64,000 nt of DNA from Calamus simplicifolius. Lineage: Eukaryota > Streptophyta > Magnoliopsida > Arecales > Arecaceae. Made by a program: the position numbers and the translations under genes. Shown here piece after piece: positions 24,664-34,934 of this stretch. Every line of letters begins with the position of its first letter. Within the stretch, counting starts at the first letter, position 1. The stretch lies in assembly GCA_900491605.1 (NCBI GenBank), contig UESW01004419.1:776696-840695 (forward strand). The letters are read 5' to 3'. Below the pieces are notes generated by a model, which saw nothing but the letters and a program-made list of their open reading frames with translations, was not told where the DNA came from and did not search any database.

Positions 24664-26208
24664 TGTTGACCGAATTATTGATTTTGATGATTAACAAAAG
24701 CCATGAGTATATTCATTATGTTTCTTACAAATTTGAGAAGTGTTTCAGGGATTAAGAATATTTAATTATTTAAATGATACATAAATCAGTTTTGAATTAA
24801 GTTTTAAATAGAAAATATTTAAGTTTAGAACTTTGAGTCGACACCCACAGTGTCTGGAGCCGACACCAAGGAGTATCAGAACAATTCTAAGTTTTCGGCA
24901 TGGTTTGGAGTCGACACCTAAAACTCTGGAGCCGACTCTAACCTGAGATACAGAGGAGTGCTTTCTACGTCAGTTTTTGGAGCCGACACCTGGAGTTCGG
25001 GAGCTGACACCTAAAATTTCTGGAGTCGAGTCTAACCTGAGAACAGAGAGCGTATTTTTAAGACATCGTTAGAGTTGACACCCTCAGATACTGGAGCCGA
25101 CACCTGAATGCGCCGAGCCGACACATTACTTTTTCGGAGCCGACTCCCCAACGAGCTTTTTATTACCATTTTTGGAAACCCGTGTTGGAGTCGACATATG
25201 CAAAGTTGGAGCCGACTCCAACCTGCCATGTATGGATTTTAAATTATCAGAACAGACTCTAACGGTAATATTTTTCCACCTAATCTCTAACGGCTATATT
25301 TCTTTGCGTGTAGAAGCAATCCAAGTACCTTGTAACGGCTATTTTCTCACCTAATATTGGATTAAGAAATCTATAAAAGAAGGCATCCATCCGTTTGAAA
25401 TAGAGAGAAGAAAAATCAAGAGAAAATAAAAAAAAATCAAGTGAAAAAGAAAGAGAAATTTTTAAAGAGAAATCTCTGAGTCCACGCCTATTATCTGAAG
25501 AGAGATTCAAAAGAAATCCAAAGCCTTCAAAGATCAATTTCGAAGGATTTTCAAAGGAGAAAAGAAGAAGCTCAAAAGCCCTTTTTCTTTAACTTCTTTA
25601 CAATAAATTTCTATGAAGAATCAGAGCTGAAGCTTGATTCAACCATTCAAAAGAGAAGATGAAAAGAAGAAAAGCTCACATTCAAATTGCTTCAAATAAG
25701 CTTTTCTAATCCTTGTTCATTTAAATTGCATATTTTCTCATTTGAGGAGTTGTTTTGTATTGTAAACATTATTTCTAAATTATTGTTTGCTAATTCAATC
25801 AGAGGGATTGAATTAGTGGACGTAGTTTACCTTGGGACAAGCTAAGGTTAGCTTGGGTTTGGGTTGTGTGCTGGTGAGCCCGGAAAAATCGGCTGGGTTC
25901 GTTGTGATCTCGGGTAAAATAACAAGTTAGAGTTGTGAGCTTGTAAAACAACTCGACTGTAATCGGTGGGATTATAGTATGGATCCAAGTGTTGCTTGGA
26001 AGTGGACGTAGGTGTTGGATACACCGAACTACTATAAAATCTTTGTGTTTGTCGTGCATTTATCTCTCTCTATCTTCTTTATTTGTGCTTAGCTTTAATT
26101 AATTTAGTTCATTTGAGCACTTTCATATCAATCTAATTATTTTCAAAGAGTTAAATTTTTTAAAGAATCCAATTCACCCCCCCTCTTGGGTTGCTATCTA
26201 GGCCAATA
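24664..26208 (+). repeat. Element A right LTR
   Basis: 1545 bp, starting TGTTGACC. The last dinucleotide is mutated from CA to TA (GGCCAATA). The motif cluster spans about 24835-25232 and TATAAAAG lies near 25372. It supplies the missing start of the left LTR. Confidence 0.93.
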
Positions 26209-26983
26209 GGTGGAGGGAAAGGCTCGACACAGGATCGCATCCGACGCTCCGTGGAACATCATGATGGATCTGAAGTTGCTCAGGTGGTCGTCAGGATCGA
26301 TAGATCCATGGTATGGCTCGATGGTGGGGAGCTTGATATGAGGGAGAATCACCTTCCTCATGATCCTCTCGGAGAAGGGAATGCCTTGCTCCGCTTTCGG
26401 TTGGGGTGGAGGGGCCTGCCTGGCGGCGTCTAACTCCTGACGCCATTCCTGATGCATCTCTTGCATCTGCTGCATGATCCCTTCGTCCAAAGTGGTAGGA
26501 GGGATCAGACGATGGGAAGACAAAAGCGGTGTCGAGTCCTGAGAAGACACTAGGAAGGGGGAATGAACCCGCCTAGATCTGAGTAGGCTCTTCCCTTCAG
26601 CTCGCTGTGGCGCTGGCTTCATTTTTGTGGGCTGGTGATGATAATCCGCTGCTTCCGACGGATTGGAGGAAGAAATCGCCGGCAAAGCAGGGGCATCGGC
26701 CTCTTAATGAAGCTGAGGAGCAGGGATGGTGGGGCCAAGGGTCGCTTGGAGCCCTTGGACCAGCTGGGTCAATGCCTGGACATGCTAAACCAGAGCGGCG
26801 AAATGGTTCGGGGTTAGTCGTTGTCGGCGGCAAAGGAGTTTCAGCTGGCGGTGGTGGTAGAGGTACCATATCGCTGATCGGATCAGGCCTTTGAAAGGCG
26901 GCCTGATCTTGAGCTTTAGATGTAGCTCTTTTCCGATTGGCCATCAGAGGTTGCTTCTTCTGGTTCTTTGAGCCTTGTCTCAT
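26209..26983 (-). pseudogene. Element F gypsy gag, interrupted by element A
   Basis: On the minus strand ATG 26983 starts a Lys/Gln-rich Gag N-terminus followed by Pro-rich sequence. A frameshift near 26640 leads into a frame with IPFSERIMRK, a Leu-Pro-Thr-Ile-Glu-Pro-Tyr stretch, DPDDHLSNFRS and ending CRAFPST. This is the conserved start of the Ty3/gypsy retrotransposon gag domain, most like Tat-type elements. The frame stops at 26209 because element A was inserted there; the rest of gag and pol would lie left of the window. Confidence 0.85.
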
Positions 26984-27007
26984 GGATTACAAGTTTATGG
27001 GACTTAA

Positions 27008-27028
27008 GGCCCTTCCTCTAGTGCCAAT
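27008..27028 (-). other. Probable primer binding site of element F
   Basis: The minus strand reads TTGGCACTAGAGGAAGGGCC just inside the LTR boundary, ahead of gag. Its position fits a PBS; I could not assign the tRNA. Confidence 0.5.
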
Positions 27029-27303
27029 CTGTTATCGCGGAAATCCGTTCTCCAACTCGGGTGCGCTTCTGGCTCCTAATCCGGATGCCGGTCTCGTCAC
27101 CTCGGGATGAAACCTGCAAGGTAGTCCGCGCATAGAGGGTGCTGTGGGGGTTGCCCTCTGTGGAGGACCCTCCGCGCCCAAGTCAGTGGAGATTCACAGC
27201 AAGCATATGTGAGGAGAAGACTCTCATAGAAGAGCTCCCCTAGATGGGTGTTCTTTCTCAAGAGTGTATGTAGTTGCGTACTTGAGGGATTAGAGAGCAG
27301 CAA

Positions 27304-27311
27304 TATTTATA
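27304..27311 (-). promoter_or_regulatory. TATA box of element F LTR
   Basis: The minus strand reads CCCCTATAAATATTG and lies about 320 bp upstream of the gag ATG. It is flanked upstream by the GC-rich region and downstream by the leader. Confidence 0.55.
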
Positions 27312-27679
27312 GGGGATCACCTGATTCTTTGGGCGTGTCGCGAGGGGAGGTCTGAAAGCCGTTATGATTCAGAATAGATTCGAATCAAGTTTGTTATGAG
27401 GTCAGTAGGGTCTGTATTTTGTTAGTTAGAGGATCGACGGCTGGGAGAACTGGTTGATGCCTTGAGATTCAGCGATTACGTAGGTTCTAGGCCACTCTTG
27501 TGGGTCCTAGGCCACTTCTGGGTGTAATTCCCCGCTTGGAATCTTATTCAATTATAGTGAATTCGAATTCTCCCGTGTCGGATTCTGCAGAGGTATTCGA
27601 ATGCCTCGGTCCGGCCGAGGCAAAGGGGGTTACTCGGGTTACTGAGGTATAGACGGATTAGGTCATCGAGGTGTAAGGA

Positions 27680-28100
27680 TGGCTTCGGAGTCTGAGGCCG
27701 AGGCCGACAGGGGCCGAGGCAGTCCGAGACTGAAGCCGTACAGGGCCGAGGCCGAAGCCCGAGGCCAGGGCCGAAGAGGAAAGCTTCGGGGCTGAGGAAA
27801 GTTCGAGGCCGGGGTCGAGGCAGAAGCTCGAGGTCAAGGCCGAGGAAGAAATCTCGAGGCCGGGGCCAAGGAGGGAGCTCGAGGCCGGGGCCAAGGAGGG
27901 AGCTCGAGGCCGAGGCGGAAGAGGCAAAAATCTTGAGGCCGGGGCCGAGGAAGGAGCTCGAGGCCGGGGCCGAGGGGGAAATATCGAGGCCAGAGCCAAG
28001 GAGGGAGCTCAAGGCCGGAACGAGGTGTCTGTGGCCGAGCGGGATGATGCCGGGGCGAGGCCGACTCCGAGTGACGAGGCCGAGGGGAACAGGCCCGAGG
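27680..28100. repeat. GC-rich minisatellite in element F LTR
   Basis: Degenerate units of the type GAGGCCGGGGCCGAGG with GGAGCTC recur every 25-40 bp. The array opens long frames on both strands that read as Pro/Ser/Leu or Gly/Arg/Glu repeats and are not genes. Confidence 0.75.
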
Positions 28101-28437
28101 CCAAACAGAAGCTGACTCCATACGGAGGAGAGACTGAGAGAGGAAAGGTGGCGGACGGAGGGAAGGCCGAGTTGCCAAGTCCGGATGCTGTCATTGTGGC
28201 CTATGGGATGGCTCAGGCTACCGAGGCATAGATGGCTCGGGTTGTCGAGGTATAGATGGCTCGGGTTACCGTGGTATAAAGATGGTTGGGGTTGTCAGGA
28301 CGACCTGACGCCGCTGAGGGCGATCGGGCTTCGCTGCTTAATGGATCTGACAGCTGGCCGATAGGACGTTAGGATTGGACTAGACCCAATTGTTAATATG
28401 TGCGGTCATCGGTGCAATGACGATTTTACCCCTCATC

Positions 28438-28438
<1 letters not shown>

Positions 28439-28476
<38 letters not shown>

Positions 28477-29880
28477 AGAATAGAATTAATCACAAGCCAA
28501 ATGCGCTATCCAACTTGCCCTGAATTTTGCTAGTTTAGATATTAAAGAAGTCTAATTAAATATAAAATGAAGAGAAAAAGTACAAAAACAGTGGATAGAC
28601 ATGAGATTATGTTTTTGAGGTTGAGCTAGTTATTATATATATATATATATATATCAGGCTGTTTGGGCTACAGGAGCTTTTAATTTGTTTCAAGCCTAAC
28701 CTCATTGTCCCCTAACTCATAATTCACCATAACATTTAATTCGTTCCCTTGAATAACTCTAGTTAGGTCCTGTGAAAGTGATTGCTACATGAGAAATATT
28801 TGATAGCATCTCAAAGAAGACAAGTTTATAGTGAAATTTATAATTGCATTGGATCGAAATGCGTGATCTTGTGACTGATACAGTGATTGTGTTGACTCTA
28901 TCTATTTGACAAACAAGATCGGAGGATCCGTTCGTTGATTTTTTTTTTTCTGCTCTCACGAGAAGGGAGGACAAGCGCAGCAAAATTTAAATTAAGCCAT
29001 TTTGCGAAGCACGTTAACTGCTGTGGAAACAGTGGAAAAGTTTCGCGCCAGCCGCCCTATCGTCCGACCGGTCGACTAGCTAGTTTAGCTTTAAGGTGAC
29101 CGTGAGAGATCCAGAGGCGTGCAATGGAGTTGGAGAAATTTTTTTGAATGATTGTTGGAGAAAATTGAAAAATATGGGGCCAGCTTCACTGCAGAAAAAA
29201 AAAAAAATATTTTTTAAATATAAAATTTGAAAAATCACAATTTTTTATAAAACTTTTAAATGTATACTAATTTAGATAATAAATAAAATAGATTTAAATA
29301 GATTTATTATAAATATATTTTTTTTTGAGCTAATTCATAAGAAATATATGAAATCATAATTTTAAAAGTATAATATATCATAAGTTCATGATCACGACCT
29401 ACTTGATAAGAAATATAAAGATACAAGCATATGTAAATTTAAAATATTTTAGAACTATATATAAGACTATGTTTATAATATTAAAATATTATAATAATAT
29501 TTAATAATATATAATATATAGAAACTTTATGAGAGCACATATGATTAACGCGCAATGCAGCAAAACTTTTCTATATGAATTTTGGGGTCTTCTTTTAGCC
29601 CACACGAAGGCCTTGTAATTATTGAAGGCTTGCCCAAAAGAGATCTCTTAGGCCCTACCTTGCCAACTTAGCTCCTACGCCTCCTGTTAGGCTCTCCAAG
29701 GAATAATCTACAACTGTTCAATACTAATCCGCTGCAATTCCGGCTCATTCTAATGTCAATTTATACAAAATTATTGATAACGGACATGAACTAAATCCTC
29801 TGCGGTCCCGGATAAAACATTAGGTTTGGGGGTTGTGGCGGGGAGGGGAGAAGGAATATAATTAGTATCAAGGAAAACAC
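28439..29880. other. AT-rich spacer with TA repeats
   Basis: No gene was found. There are TA microsatellites at 28443-28473 and 28634-28654 and several A or T runs. Open frames are short and look random. Confidence 0.6.
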
Positions 29881-29895
29881 TTTGTACACCGCCCC

Positions 29896-30236
29896 CGGTG
29901 CAGCAAGGCCTACGTGGGCTGCACCGTCTCTTCTGATTGGTCCACGTGGCTCCTACGTGGATGACCTGCTGGGCTGTATGGCTCTACTTTGATGTTACGT
30001 TCTGAACGTGACGGCCATTTAAAGCAGTTTGCTTTTTTTTAAAATTAGCGTGCAGATGAAAATACCCTTTCCCTCCATCCTAGCGCCATTTTACGTTGGA
30101 TTTCATCTGTGCAAGATGAACTCTCTTTCTTCTCCGGTCGAAAGAAAATATTTCAGCTTCGAGACTGAAAAACCTGGCTACTGGAGTCTGTGTACAAAAG
30201 CTTATGAAGGAAATGTCATCCGCAGCACAAAGTAAA
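29896..30236 (+). promoter_or_regulatory. Promoter-like block and possible short first exon
   Basis: The block begins with a perfect 9-bp stem CGGTGCAGC/GCTGCACCG (29896-29926), then ATTGG (29936) and a G-box CACGTG (29943-29948). A short frame from ATG 30115 ends at about 30235 near a possible GTAAAA donor. It could be the first exon of the FAR1-type gene at 33090, with the inverted repeat lying in its intron. That link is speculation. Confidence 0.25.
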
Positions 30237-30949
30237 AAGTATTTCTTCCCACTTCTTTCTAAAGCTCCTTTATTACACCAACAGTTTTTTCTGGTTAGAG
30301 TTAGTTAATGCGTGACCAAACCGTTTAATGCGCGGGTAACTTCCTTAGAACAAAATAGTTATGACATTATGGGAGTCATAACTGTTTAGAGTTTACTGTT
30401 TTGTAAGCATGAATGTTGAGCTCTTTTAACTAGGATGTTATACCTCATGAACTGGGGTGTCGTCAGAGTGGTTCGGCCTATATTTCCCATTATTTTCTGT
30501 CCATATAGCTCTAGTGTCATCGTTAAAGCTATGACACCCCTGATATACTGTTAAGACACCGTAGTTACAAGCCTAGGACACCCGTGCTCCAAACGAAAGC
30601 TGGAGAAAAGCCTCGCAACACCGTAGTTACAACGCTACGACACCCATGCTTATAACCATTACGATCTTCGTATGTTGCTTATAACCCGCGACACCCCGCT
30701 TTAACAGTCACGTCATCAGTGTCGTCGCCTAAAAGCTAGGGTGTCGTAAGATGAGAACTGAGATGTTGTTAACAGTCTGAGTCGGTGCTGTCGTCGTTCG
30801 CGATACCTCAGTTGAAAATTGACGACACCCTAGCTCTCATCTGACGACACCCATGCTTAGAACTGATCACGGCGAGAAGGCCCGCGACACCCAAGTTACT
30901 AAAATTTATTTTTATTCATAAAAAAAGAAAAAAAAAGTACATGAAGCCC

Positions 30950-31203
30950 TCACTGAGGCTTGTCTCCTTCGGTCGCTGCGTCAGCGATCTGGCGCTGGAG
31001 GGACGCTACTTGCCCCTTCAGGTGGTTGTTGGTCCGACGTAGGACCTCGATCTCTCTTGTTGAAACGGCCAGGTATTGCTCGGCCGTCTTGTTGAGTCGC
31101 TCGTTGATTGCGAGCGACTCCGCATAGACCTCGCATCGATGGTGACCGTTGCGCGGTGGCTGCCATGGTTGCCAGTAGATCTCCCCTCGCCTCTAGAAGC
31201 CAT
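30950..31203 (-). pseudogene. Left-arm copy of the small coiled-coil ORF, frameshifted
   Basis: On the minus strand ATG at 31203 starts MASRGEGRSTGNHGS, as in the right arm. One base is lost at the position equal to GATGCGGAGG (here GATGCGAGG), which shifts the frame after about 25 codons. The end with stop TGA (30950-30952) is still recognisable. It is the mirror copy of 32361-32618. Confidence 0.65.
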
Positions 31204-32360
31204 CTCAGTATCAAAAAAGCTGGAAAGGTGAGTAACGATGGCATTCCCCCATCCATATTTAAGGTACTTCTGGCAGGTGTTTCGATTGCCATGCACCACC
31301 ATCTCAGTGGGGGCAGTTCACAGGAATCGAATTGGTGCGCCCCCCGCCCCCTCCCCCCCTCATTGAGTTTCGAGGGATGGGGAACAGAAGAGAGTTTCGG
31401 GAAGCCAACCGTAGTAAGTTTTACGTCGTCCCAAGAGAAAATTCACGACACCCAAGGATGATTTGGATTTCGGCCGAAATTCCTTCGTGACACCCCTGTT
31501 GAAAGCTCACGACACCCTAGCTTTAAGGCGACGACACCCGTGCTTAGAAATGATCACGGTGAGAATACCCGCGACACCCCTTGTCGAATTCAGCCGCAAC
31601 TCCTTCGCGACACCCCAGTTGAAATCTCACGATACCCTAGCTTTAAGGGGACGACACCCCTGAAAAGGTGATTAACGTGGGTTCACTGTTAATGCACGGG
31701 TGTCGTCACCTTAAAGCTAGGGTATCGTGAGATGAAATCCAATTCTCCCTGGGGTGTTGCGGGGATTGTCCGCGCGGTCAGTTCTAAGCACGGGTGTCGT
31801 CGCATTGGTGCTAGGATGTCATTAGATTTCAACTGGGGTGTCGCAAAGGAGTTTAGGCTGAATTCGACAAGGGGTGTCGCGGGGTTCTCTCCGTGATCAG
31901 TTCTAAGCATGGGTGTCGTCGCCTTAATGCTAGGGTGTCGTGAGCTTTCAACAGGGGTGTCTCGTAGGAGTTTCGTCCGAAATCCAATTCTCCTAGGGGT
32001 GTCGCGGGATTCTCTCCATGGTCAGTTCTAAGCACGAGTGTCGTAGCATTGATGCTAGGGTGTCGTGAGGTTTCAAGTGGGGTGTCGCGAAGGAGTTTCG
32101 GCCGAAATCCAAATCATCCTTGGGTGTCGTGAATTTTCTCTTGGGACGACGTAAAACTTACAATGGTTGGCTTCCCGAAACTCTCTTCTGTTCCGCATCC
32201 CTCGAAACTCAAGGAGGGGGGGGGCGCACCGATTCGATTCCTGTGAACCGCCCCCACTGAGATGGTGGCGCGTGGCAATCGAAACACCCGCCAGGAGTAC
32301 CTTAAATATGGATGGGGGAATGCCATCGTTACTCACCTTTCCAGCTTTTTTGATACTGAG

Positions 32361-32618
32361 ATGGCTTCCAGAGGCGAGGGGAGATCTACTGGCAACCATG
32401 GAAGCCGCCGCACAACGGTCACCATCGATGCGGAGGTCTATGCGGAGTCGCTCGCAATCAGCGAGCGACTCAACAAGGCGACCGAGGAATACCTGGCCGT
32501 TTCAACGAGAAAGATCGAGGTCCTGCGTCGGGCCAATAGTAAGCTGGAGGGGCAAGTAGCGTCCCTCCAGCGCCAGATCGCTGACGCAGCGACCGAAGGA
32601 GATGAGAAGCCCCAGTGA
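32361..32618 (+). CDS. Small coiled-coil protein inside the inverted repeat (85 aa, unknown)
   Basis: ATG 32361 (context GAGATGGCT, good for plants) opens an 85-codon frame ending at TGA 32618. The N-terminus is basic and Gly/Ser-rich (MASRGEGRSTGNHGSRR). The rest is a likely amphipathic helix or coiled coil with regular Leu/Ile spacing (IEVLRRANSKLEGQVASLQR). The frame can be extended upstream in phase to 32262. I do not recognise the family. The opposite arm holds a frameshifted copy. It could be a captured gene fragment or an element protein; expression is unknown. Confidence 0.4.
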   Translation: MASRGEGRSTGNHGSRRTTVTIDAEVYAESLAISERLNKATEEYLAVSTRKIEVLRRANSKLEGQVASLQRQIADAATEGDEKPQ

Positions 32619-33089
32619 GGGCTAATGTACTTTTTTTATTTTCTTTTTTGATAAATAAAAATAAAATTTAGTAACTTGGTTGTCGCGGGCCTTCTCTCCG
32701 TGGTCAGTTCTAAGCACGGGTGTCGTCGCCTTAAAGCTACGATGTCGTGAGCTTTCAACAGGGGTGTCTCTAAGGAGTTTAGGCCGAAATCCAATTCTCC
32801 CAGGGGTGTCGCAGGGATTCTCCGCGCGGTCAGTTCTAACCACGGGTGTCGTAGCATTGGTGCTGGGGTGTCATTAGATTTCAACTGGGGTGTCGCGAAG
32901 GTGTTTAGGCTGAATTCGACAAGGGGTGTCGCGGGGGTTCTCTCCGTGATCAGGGGTGTCGTGAGATGATAAATGGGGTGTTGTATTATTTTAACCTTCG
33001 TGTCCTAAATCCTAATTCTTTGTCAGCATATATTGACAACTAAATCTATGGATATCATTGTTCATGACTGCGTGCCTATATTTTCACAG

Positions 33090-33426
33090 TTGATGCTGAA
33101 ATTGTAGATCGGAAAGAAATCGATAAAACTCTCGGCCGTGCACCTTCACCCGTCGCTCCAAATGCAGTGGATGATATTGTAGTTCCTCAAACTGGGATGG
33201 AATTCAATTCAGCAGATGATGTATATACGTTCTACAATGGATATGCGAAACGAGTTGGTTTTGGAATCACAACAGTGTGTAGCAGGGTCAACAACAAAAA
33301 ATAACTTTGCTTCAAGCACCTGGCGTGTTGGAGGCAAGAAAAATCTAGAAAATCAGAGAAGAGTATGAATCATAGGGATACTGGGAAAGTTGATTGTAAG
33401 GCATCCATAAAAGCAAGACTGAATGC
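33090..33426 (+). pseudogene. FAR1-type DNA-binding domain fragment
   Basis: After a good acceptor (TATTTTCACAG, 33079-33089) one frame reads an acidic stretch, then GMEFNSADDVYTFYNGYAKR and VGFGI, the start of the FAR1 DNA-binding domain found in FHY3/FAR1 family proteins and in related MULE transposases. A TAA at 33302-33304 breaks it. The zinc-binding part continues with LCFKHLACWRQ and DCKASIKARL. The sequence then ends at the 5' LTR of element C, and its continuation is not present after C. Whether it was a host FRS gene or a MULE transposase cannot be told. Confidence 0.75.
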
Positions 33427-34873
33427 TGTTGACCCAATTGATGATTTTGATAATTAAAAAACTATTTGAATATAACAATTGAAGGCTCTAATGATTTTGA
33501 TTAAGTTTTTCAGATTATAAGTCAATTGAATGATCAAAATCAGGAGTTAAATCGTGTTCTGGATCGAATCTAATGTCTAGGTAAGATTGCAGACATTAGA
33601 GTCGACTCCGAGAATCACAGAGCCGACTCCAGAATCTGGCACGGAAGTTAGAGTCAACTCCGAGACTGTTAGAGCCGACTCTCACAGAAGAAACAGAACA
33701 TTGATTTTTCTGGCCCCGACTTAGAGTCGACTCCGGGTATGTTAGAGTCGACTCTGGAAAAGTTTCTTGTCGACCCCAGAAAAGTCAGAGACGACTCCAG
33801 AATTAACGGATAAAAGTGTTTCGAGTTAGAGCCAACTCCAGAAAAGTTAGAGTCGACTCTAACCCACCTGGAACGAAAAATCAAATTGCCAAATCAGCTC
33901 TAACGGTAATATTTTTATTTTACCTTATTTCTAACGGATATATTTTGTTACAAGGAACACTCTAACGGATAGTTTTCTTCCAAAAATGGCTTGAAAGAAA
34001 TCTATAAAAAGGGAAGACTATCATTCAAAAACAAGAAGAGAGACAAAACGGAAAAACAAAGAGGAAAATCGGAAATAGAGAAATCCCAATTCAAAAATCC
34101 GAAAAAGAGAGAGCCTGAATCTCAAGAGAAAATCTTCTAGCTCAAATCCACTCCACTCCAAAAAGCTCAAGAGGAATCCAAGCCATTCAAATCAAAGTTT
34201 TGGTGGATTTCCCAGATTGGAGAAAGAGGATCAGTTTCTAGCTTCTCAACTCTTCTCAACTGCTTCAACTGTGAAGAATCGGAGCTGAGGCTTGATTCAA
34301 TCCAGCAAGGAGAAGAAGAAAAGAAGAAAAGAAGAAAAGCTCAAAAGCCAACCAACTACAAATCAGGCTTTTCTAAACCTTATTCTTTATTTGATTATTT
34401 GCTCATTGAGGAGCTGTGTACTTGAAAAACACTATTTCTATTATTTGTATCTAGTTCAATCTGGGGGATTGAACTAGTGGAGGTAGTCTTACCTCGGTAC
34501 AAGCTTGGTATAGCTTGTGTTAGGGTTTTTGTGCTGGTGAGCCCGAAAAACCGGCTGGGTTCGTTGTGATCCCGAGAAAACAACAAGTTTGAGTTGTGAG
34601 CTTGTAAAACAACTCAGCTGTAATCAAGGAAGATTATTGTATGGATCCAAGTGAATCTTGGGAGTGGACGTAGGTGTTGGATACACCGAACCACTATAAA
34701 ATCTTTGTGTTTGCCGTGTCTCCTCTATCTCTATCTCTATCTTGTTGATTGTATTTTGTATTTGCATCTGCATTAACTTTCACTCACACTAAGCAAACAA
34801 ATATTTCAAAAGGTTTAAATTTTTTAAGAACCCAATTCACCCCTCCCCTCTTGGGTTGTCATCTGGGCCAACA
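33427..34873 (+). repeat. Element C 5' LTR
   Basis: 1447 bp. It has about ten GAGTCGAC/GAGCCGAC variants (33598-33870), TATAAAAA at 34003-34010, a purine-rich leader, CACTATAAAATC near 34691 and a C-rich tail. Confidence 0.94.
34003..34010 (+). promoter_or_regulatory. TATA box of element C 5' LTR
   Basis: TATAAAAA follows the motif cluster, equivalent to the boxes in A and B. Confidence 0.6.
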
Positions 34874-34875
34874 AT

Positions 34876-34887
34876 TGGTATCAGAGC
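34876..34887 (+). other. Primer binding site of element C
   Basis: TGGTATCAGAGC, two bases from the LTR, matches initiator-methionine tRNA. Confidence 0.93.
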
Positions 34888-34934
34888 GAGTGCTCATTAG
34901 ATTTTGATCACATGATCAAGAGCTAAAGATCCAA

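Larger units (their letters stand above)
1..26208 (+). mobile_element. Element A: Sirevirus-type Ty1/copia retrotransposon, nested and interrupted
   Basis: A runs from the window edge to 26208 in plus orientation. Its parts are a left LTR missing about 217 bp, a PBS, gag-pol, a third ORF, polypurine tracts and a right LTR. Element D (5407-11123) splits its reverse transcriptase and element B (13057-23415) splits its third ORF; without them A would be roughly 10 kb. Gene order and the extra ORF after pol fit the Sirevirus (SIRE/Maximus) lineage. By eye the two LTRs differ at roughly 5-6% of sites, so it is an older insertion. Its right flank is the gag gene of gypsy element F; its left flank lies outside the window. 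Confidence 0.9.
27030..28438 (-). repeat. Element F 5' LTR (right boundary approximate)
   Basis: The inner edge TGTTATCGCGG at 27030 is next to the PBS. On the minus strand a TATA box (TATAAATA, 27304-27311) points towards gag. The upstream half is a GC-rich minisatellite. The outer edge is set at a CA dinucleotide by CCCCTCATCA (28438), just before a TA repeat, and is not confirmed because the other LTR is absent. Confidence 0.65.
30800..32775. repeat. Large inverted repeat made of GACACCC arrays
   Basis: The left half carries many (A)CGACACCC copies and the right half the reverse complement GGGTGTCG(T), mirrored about a centre near 31685. Longer stretches are mirrored too: a Lys/poly-A-like tract with GTAC (30930 against 32640), a 490-bp coding-like block (30950-31440 against 32125-32620), and blocks with TAGCTTTAAGG, GTGCTTAGAA and CCGAAATTCC. 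The right arm has one or two extra units. Scattered motif copies extend to about 30430 and 33000. It resembles a foldback or MULE-type element, but ends and target duplication were not identified. Confidence 0.75.

Noticed and set aside
27548..28231. Open frames of 60-154 codons on both strands
   Set aside because: They follow the GC-rich minisatellite of the element F LTR and show no domain.
30430..33000. Regularly spaced short repeats that could suggest a CRISPR array
   Set aside because: Plant nuclear context, inverted symmetry, unequal and recurring spacers and no cas genes rule this out.
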